Source: Palaemon carinicauda (Eukaryota; Arthropoda; Malacostraca; Decapoda; Palaemonidae). Taken from it: a DNA stretch of 64,000 nucleotides. A program made the position numbers and the translations under genes. A model generated the notes under the pieces. It made no database searches, was not told the origin of the DNA, and saw nothing but the letters and a program-made list of their open reading frames with translations. The stretch covers positions 28,886,780-28,950,779 of the forward strand of contig NC_090730.1 of the NCBI RefSeq assembly GCF_036898095.1. The letters are read 5' to 3'. Below are positions 58,963-64,000 of the stretch, one piece after another (position 1 is the stretch's first letter; every line of letters begins with the position of its first letter).

Positions 58963-59899
58963 AGTACTGCTTTTTTTCTTATCTTATTTTTTTCCTATAA
59001 TCCAAATAATATAGATAACTAATTTATTCCAATTATCAACTTATATTTCAGAGTATATCATTACTAGATTTTGAGGATATTATGGCAGTTCGTGTCCAGA
59101 AATGTTGGTCAGCAATCTAAGTAAACTACTATTTTCTATTGTTTATTGTAAAAGTTTTTTTTTTTAGCTATTAACCGTAAAAAAAACAGATTTGTAATAT
59201 AAAATTGTAAATACATCTTCCTTTGAAGTGGTCTCTACGACAAAGGGATTTTGAAAAAGGTAAAAAACTATTTTTGGGGTAATGTGCTGTGTGGTCTCCG
59301 AGGACTTTCCTATTAAAGGCTAGAACAGCGAATCCAGTATGACATAAATACCAAAAAAATAGTCTCCCCTGCTTTAGGGCTAATATATCAACATGCAGAG
59401 CATGAACTTGATTGGTATAAGGGAGACCTACAAGTTTAAGTTCAATTAAACTTCACACAGCACCTCGGTAGCTGAAATTCGTCTGCTGTTGGTAATATCA
59501 GTACCATGACATCACCTCAAAGCTCCCAGCATATCACTGTGCCAAACTGTTATCTTTGAGTTCTCAAGTTAAAATCAATTGCCCCACATCCCTGCATTTG
59601 AGGGTAGGGAGGAAGGAGGGTCCTGGAGACCCAGCATCTCCCAAAAAAATAGGTGTTTCCTTTGTCAAGATCCGGTGTTGATCTGCTGTGTGGTCTCCAA
59701 GGATTACTACCAGAGCATTATTAAGTAGTCATACACCATCTACCACCAAGCACAACATACAGAACATGTTTCCATGGATAAGAAGAAAAACTAATAAGCC
59801 TGACACTTACTTTACAGAGATGAGTGAAGAATGACCACTACCTTTGCTAGCTTTGTGAACACTTGGGGTGATATTGAGTTCTAATGACATTGCTCTGCA
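58963..59899. repeat. Unassigned DNA with two copies of a terminal-type repeat
   Basis: 59270-59560 and 59670-59900 share GTGCTGTGTGGTCTCCGAGG / CTGCTGTGTGGTCTCCAAGG and follow-on blocks. A related copy lies at 48665-48850. They precede a DIRS-like remnant on the minus strand and may be its terminal or tail sequence. 58963-59265 shows nothing supportable. Confidence 0.45.
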
Positions 59900-61150
59900 C
59901 CTGTATATCACCTCCCAAACTGAGACCCTTGGTAAGGTCGGAAGTGGAGAGCAAAAGGAAGGTGCCAGTTAGTGTCTTTTAGATCTACGTTATAGTACAG
60001 GTCCAAACCCCTCAGTGTAGTAATTTGTGGGCATGTAGGATGGTTATTTTGAATACGTCACATCTAATTTGTTTATTGAGAAAAGACAGATCAAGAATTA
60101 CTCTTCTCCTTGGGGAGTCTGTCTTTGGTGTGCTAAATAGGCTGCCCGGAGTTTTAGAAACCACTTTTCTACGACTCCTTTTTTTTTCACCATCTTGCTT
60201 CTGAAGGATTGGTATTCCAGGATTCTGGTCTAATGAAATATGTGGCATGGAGGAGATTATGACATCCACGGCGAACCAAAAAAAGTTCTGTTCCCTAAAA
60301 CAATGACTACAACAAACCTGAAACCTCTTATCGTCGAGATCCTCTGCCTGTACACAACTTACCAGCTCCTATGTTTCCTTTTGAAATGTCTCCAATAGCC
60401 TAACTTAGCTCTGTTACCAAAGTTTGACTAACCATGGGACTGGGCCTTGCTTTTGGCTGAGTAGCTTTTCTGCCCCTGTTTCTCCCTAGGAAACTTAGGT
60501 GTAGATCAAGGCTTGGATTGGGAAAAACAAGCAAGGTTTTTAATGGGATGTTTTTTAATATGATGCTGGTTCTCATAGTCTGCAGCCTTGTGAAAGAAAG
60601 CTGCTGCCTTTTTTAGGAAGAGCTAAAGAACTCCATTTTTCTGGAAGTGAAGTGCCCATTGTCTCTGCACTGGCTTTGTTCTCTGGGGCTTGGAGGAAGA
60701 GAAACCTGCATAGAGAATCACTATACAAAATTTCCTCATTATCTATGTTCTCCAAATTTTTACTAAACCTCATAGATAGGTTTAGATAGTGGCTTTAATA
60801 TCACAGAGGTGGGAATCTGAGATCCCCCATAGCTCCCACTTGCAGTGAAGACATAACGGACACTGGGTTGTATAAAGTCTGCCGGCCACTGAATTCTGCA
60901 GTCCTGATGTGTTCTAGGACTAAAGAAAAATTGTCACCTAATTGATTGGTGCCTGTCTGAGTACCGTTTTTTTTAGGCAGAAAGAATTCATGAAAATATT
61001 TGTGTGAATCCCTGGAACCTTTTCAGATATACTGTACCTCAAATTGTCTACAATCTTTGGGGAAGGTTCTTCTTCTTCTTTAGATTCCCCGGAGCTTCTC
61101 TCCGGACAGGGGCTTTTTGACGGTGTGTCTAGCCCCTAGGTGGTTGGGGG
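59900..61150 (-). mobile_element. Decayed DIRS/PAT-like retrotransposon remnant, gag and RT start
   Basis: The minus frame 60269-60012 reads NPGIPILQKQDGEKKRSRRK, then SLFSTPKTDSPRRRVILDLS and FLNKQIRCDVFKIT. This corresponds to the start of DIRS-like RT (SRLFLVKKASGGWRPIIDLS and LNRFIKQTPLSM in element A), but in a divergent form. Upstream on the minus strand (60773-60573 and further) are gag-like helical fragments such as RFLFLQAPENKASAETMGTS. The remainder of the RT is lost at about 60000. Different spelling from element A indicates another family. Confidence 0.55.
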
Positions 61151-61843
61151 AAGGCAAAATCTTTCAGCAGTACCTCCTTCATTGACTTAGTTGCTAATTT
61201 CACTATTTTAGACAATAAGTGAGGTTTTTGGTCTGCCACTGTCATACAAGCATCAAGACAACTGGTCTAGAAGAAATTCTTCAGCATCTCAAACTGCCTC
61301 TGGTAATGTATTCAAAGCAAACTTATACATCATCAGAACTTTTTTCGGGACTAGCTAGGTGCATGCCCTGAGAGACTGATCCTTGAACCTCCATTGTGAA
61401 TTTGGAAATGCCGAAAGGTTTGCAAATTAGATATCTTCAAAGTAGTACTTTTATGTTGAAAAATATTTGACTGGGCAATTTGGGATAAATCTACCCAATA
61501 TCTTTATTGTGAAATATACTGCAATAATGAAATGGGCATCTTGATAATTTTAAAGACAAAGAAAAAGATTTATTAAAGTTTACAACTCACAAATCAATGA
61601 TTAATGGAAATACTGTACCTAGCAAAATTAAATGACATAATGTTTAAACCATAACACTTGGACACTTAGACCAGAGGTCTAATGAGACTGTTCAATACCT
61701 TCATTAAAGTAAAACACTTGGTCAGACTTGTGGTCTGTAACCTGAGAAGTGAGATACCAAATGCTTAAAGTAAAATATAACTCCAGTACATCTATTAAAA
61801 TAAATTCCATGCGCACAGAGAATGTAAAAAAAAAAAAAATTAT
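61151..61843. other. Unassigned sequence
   Basis: No gene or clear element. The first part may still be remnant of the DIRS-like copy. Confidence 0.35.
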
Positions 61844-62176
61844 CTAAAAATGCATCATGTAATCTAAAGGGGAGATGGGTGGCCACTCTTCTCTGTAACT
61901 CTGGTGAATAACGACCTGCAGTTCAAGTCTCTTGTTCCATTTTATGGTGGTGTCGTCAGGGTAGCACTTTTCCAACTGGCCCACACTTGCTTCTGTTTCT
62001 TGGCTGGCAGAGTAACTGGATCTGGTTTGAAATTCCATCCTTAACTCTACGGTCACCGGTCTAAAGAGTTTGGGTTCACTGGACTCCTCCGTCCTCTTCT
62101 GGACAATCAATGGTCCTAACAGTGAGCAAAGTGTCCGGCCAAGGTTTTTTCCACCAACACATCGGCTTAGATTCAC
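61844..62176 (-). CDS. Unrecognised 110-codon ORF, possible exon
   Basis: The frame begins with a GTG codon preceded by TTTCCTCATGTCCAG, which resembles a splice acceptor, so it may be a last exon rather than a complete gene. It reads NLSRCVGGKNLGRTLCSLLG, later VTVELRMEFQTRSSYSAS and VGQLEKCYPDDTTIKWNKRL, and ends PLDYMMHF with TAG. The amino-acid mix is balanced, unlike translated repeat DNA, with three Cys and no membrane segment. It does not resemble the transposon proteins in the window. I do not recognise the family. A poly-T tract follows on the same strand. It may be an exon of a neighbouring gene or a pseudogene piece. Confidence 0.35.
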   Translation of the reverse strand: MNLSRCVGGKNLGRTLCSLLGPLIVQKRTEESSEPKLFRPVTVELRMEFQTRSSYSASQETEASVGQLEKCYPDDTTIKWNKRLELQVVIHQSYREEWPPISPLDYMMHF

Positions 62177-62296
62177 CTGGACATGAGGAAATTTTGCAGG
62201 GAAACTTGTCTGTCTTTACCATGGACAGTGGAAGGTCTACACGCGTAGTTTTGATTCTATGTGATGAAGTGCCATATCGAGCTTACAACACGAGTT

Positions 62297-64000
62297 TTTA
62301 AATATTAAACTTAGCCGGTGAATATATAGCTGCAACTCTGTTGCTCGACAGACAAAAAACTACAAAAAAACTCGCTAGCGATCGCTATACAGGTTGCGGG
62401 TGTGCTCATCAGCGCCAACTGTCGGCCAGATACCAAACTCTATGTAAACAAAGACTCAATTTTCTCTCTGTCGACGTGTCGACAAGACGTACTTTACTCG
62501 CTGTTGAAACCTGGAGTTTTTCCCATCATCTTTGGTGAAGTACTATATTCTGGTTTGAGCTTTCGCAGTGCAGGTGTTTTATCTTCATCTTAAATCTTGA
62601 ACTCGTTTTGGATAGATTTAATTTTTGGTGACAAAGAGAGTATGGACTTTCTTTGACTTTTAAATGGCCGACCCTTCCCTTAGACGGAAGTGTGTTTAGG
62701 CTTTTAGTAATTATCTTATCACGTTATAAATTAATTATAGATTTTCCTCTTCGATTAACTTTCCATTTATAATAAACATAAAAAATAAATTTTTAAATAT
62801 TTAACTTAGCCGGTGAATATATAGCTGCAACTCTGTTGCTCGACAGACAAAAAACTGTACAAAAAAACTCGCTAGCGATCGCCATACAGGTTGCGGGTGT
62901 GCTCACCAGCGCCAACTGTCGGCCAGATACCAAACTCTATGTAAACAAAGACTCAATTTTCTCTCTGTCGACGTGTCGACAAGACGTACTTTACTCGCTG
63001 TTGAAACCTGGAGTTTTTCCCATCATCTTTGGTGAAGTACTATATTCTGGTTTGAGCTTTCGCAGTGCAGGTGTTTTATCTTCATCCTAAATCTTGAACT
63101 CGTTTTGGATAGATTTAATTTTTGGTGACAAAGAGAGTATGGACTTTCTTTGACTTTTAAATGGCCGACCCTTCCCTTAGACGGAAGTGTGTTTAGGCTT
63201 TTAGTAATTATCTTATCACGTTATAAATTAATTATAGATTTTCCTCTTCGATTAACTTTCCATTTATAATAAACATAAAGAATAAATTTTAATGTTTGGT
63301 TTATATGCGACCTTTCCTGAGAGTAGGCGGTCCTAACTTGGAAACCGAAGTTAATCAACGTTGAGCCCTTTAAATCGTAAATAGCTTTTAAAGAGCTTAG
63401 GATTTAAAACTTTTTAAATTAAATATTTTATGAAAGAATTTCTTTGAATAGTCTTCGTACTGTTTTCAAAGATGAACTAACGTTTAGTTTAATTATGCTA
63501 CGCAGTTTGCGCTCTATCGTTACGATAGAGAGAGAGTGTATCACGGTTTCACTTTGCAGAAAGAGTAAATCGATTCTGACGTTTTGTTCATTCTTTCAAA
63601 GCTTAAATGTTTTAAATTCTATTTTAAAGGAACTTTTTAATTGAAAAACCTTTCCGTTTTTTCCTTTGGTCAAATAACATGTTTTTTTGACGAAACGTAA
63701 TTGGGCTCTTCTCTTAGGTGCGAAATCAAGAGAGAAAAAGAGAGAGATATAGAGACGGAGGGAGAGAGAGGAGAGAAAACGTTCCGTTCAAGCGGGTAAC
63801 GTTGTTCTCGAGTTACTCTCGTCCCTAGTCTCTGTACGGGGAGAAAGGATAAAACGTTTTTAGTTTTATTCTCGTCCCCAGGCAATGTACGGTGAGAGAT
63901 TGAAAACATAGTTTTGAATGAACTAGTGTTTATTCTCTTCCCCAACCACTGAATTTTTTTATCTTAAAAGATGTTTACTGTTTTTTTGCTGGTATTAATA
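62297..64000 (+). mobile_element. 5' part of a DIRS-like element (family C, related to B), cut by the window edge
   Basis: The start TTTTAAATATTAAACTTAGC followed by CGGTGAATATATAGCTG resembles the family B terminus in layout (AAACTTACCCGATGATCATA, then TAGCTGTCAGC). Shared motifs include CTAGCGATCGCTATACAGG-type text. From 63290 to 64000 it parallels the 39100-39960 leader of element B (GCGACCTTTCCTGA, ATCGTTACGATAGAGAGAGA, GCGGGTAACGTTGTTCTCG), showing close kinship. The coding region lies right of the window. Confidence 0.75.
62311..63300. repeat. 495-bp tandem duplication of the family C terminus
   Basis: TTAGCCGGTGAATATATAGC starts at 62311 and again at 62806, and the following text repeats to about 63285 with only a few differences (for example CTACAAAA versus CTGTACAAAA, CATCAG versus CACCAG). 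Each unit starts with the terminal sequence of the element and includes its first 495 bp. Confidence 0.9.

Overview
The window reads as nuclear DNA of an arthropod, most likely a decapod crustacean such as a shrimp, prawn or crayfish. It is AT-rich and intron-dominated, with long (GA)n, (TA)n and (TG)n microsatellites. It holds a tRNA-derived SINE and dispersed repeats of a type I associate with decapods, and it is packed with DIRS-like tyrosine-recombinase retrotransposons. The species cannot be fixed from the sequence alone.

Only one host gene is supported. Four plus-strand exons (21508-21698, 37694-37841, 47976-48195, 55101-55192) splice in consistent phase into the last 216 residues of a 1-acyl-glycerol-3-phosphate acyltransferase of the AGPAT3/4 type. 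The product runs from the EGTR motif through the C-terminal membrane segments to a dilysine ER-retrieval tail. The exons carrying the N-terminal membrane segments and the NHxxxxD motif were not found and probably lie left of the window. Introns are about 16.0, 10.1 and 6.9 kb. The 3' UTR follows 55192.

Nearly everything else is mobile DNA inside or beside the introns. 1-696 is the 3' end of a plus-strand DIRS copy. 1820-9664 is a nearly full-length minus-strand copy of the same family (gag-like, RT, RNase H, tyrosine recombinase), lightly broken, so the two copies lie tail to tail. 10071-11033 and 11676-14392 are TIR elements with TA duplications. 14480-19300, 27790-29400, 31445-32330 and 59900-61150 are decayed DIRS-like remnants. 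24755-27385 (+), 33080-34085 (-), 34560-36690 (-) and 51300-52665 (+) are dead non-LTR retrotransposons. 38580-45277 is a second DIRS family, plus strand, with gag, RNase H and recombinase but no recognisable RT; it sits inside an older TIR element. 47396-47732 is a hAT-type MITE. 49480-49900 is a G/C-rich minisatellite with CCTAA motifs beside a small zinc-ribbon-like ORF. 62297-64000 is the start of a third DIRS copy whose first 495 bp are tandemly duplicated.

The most informative structures are in the DIRS elements. In two families an internal region after the recombinase gene equals the reverse complement of the element's right end joined to its left end, as expected for a template that completes a circular replication intermediate. 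I see no evidence of a new multi-gene functional system; the value of the window lies in transposon structure, nesting and decay inside one acyltransferase gene.
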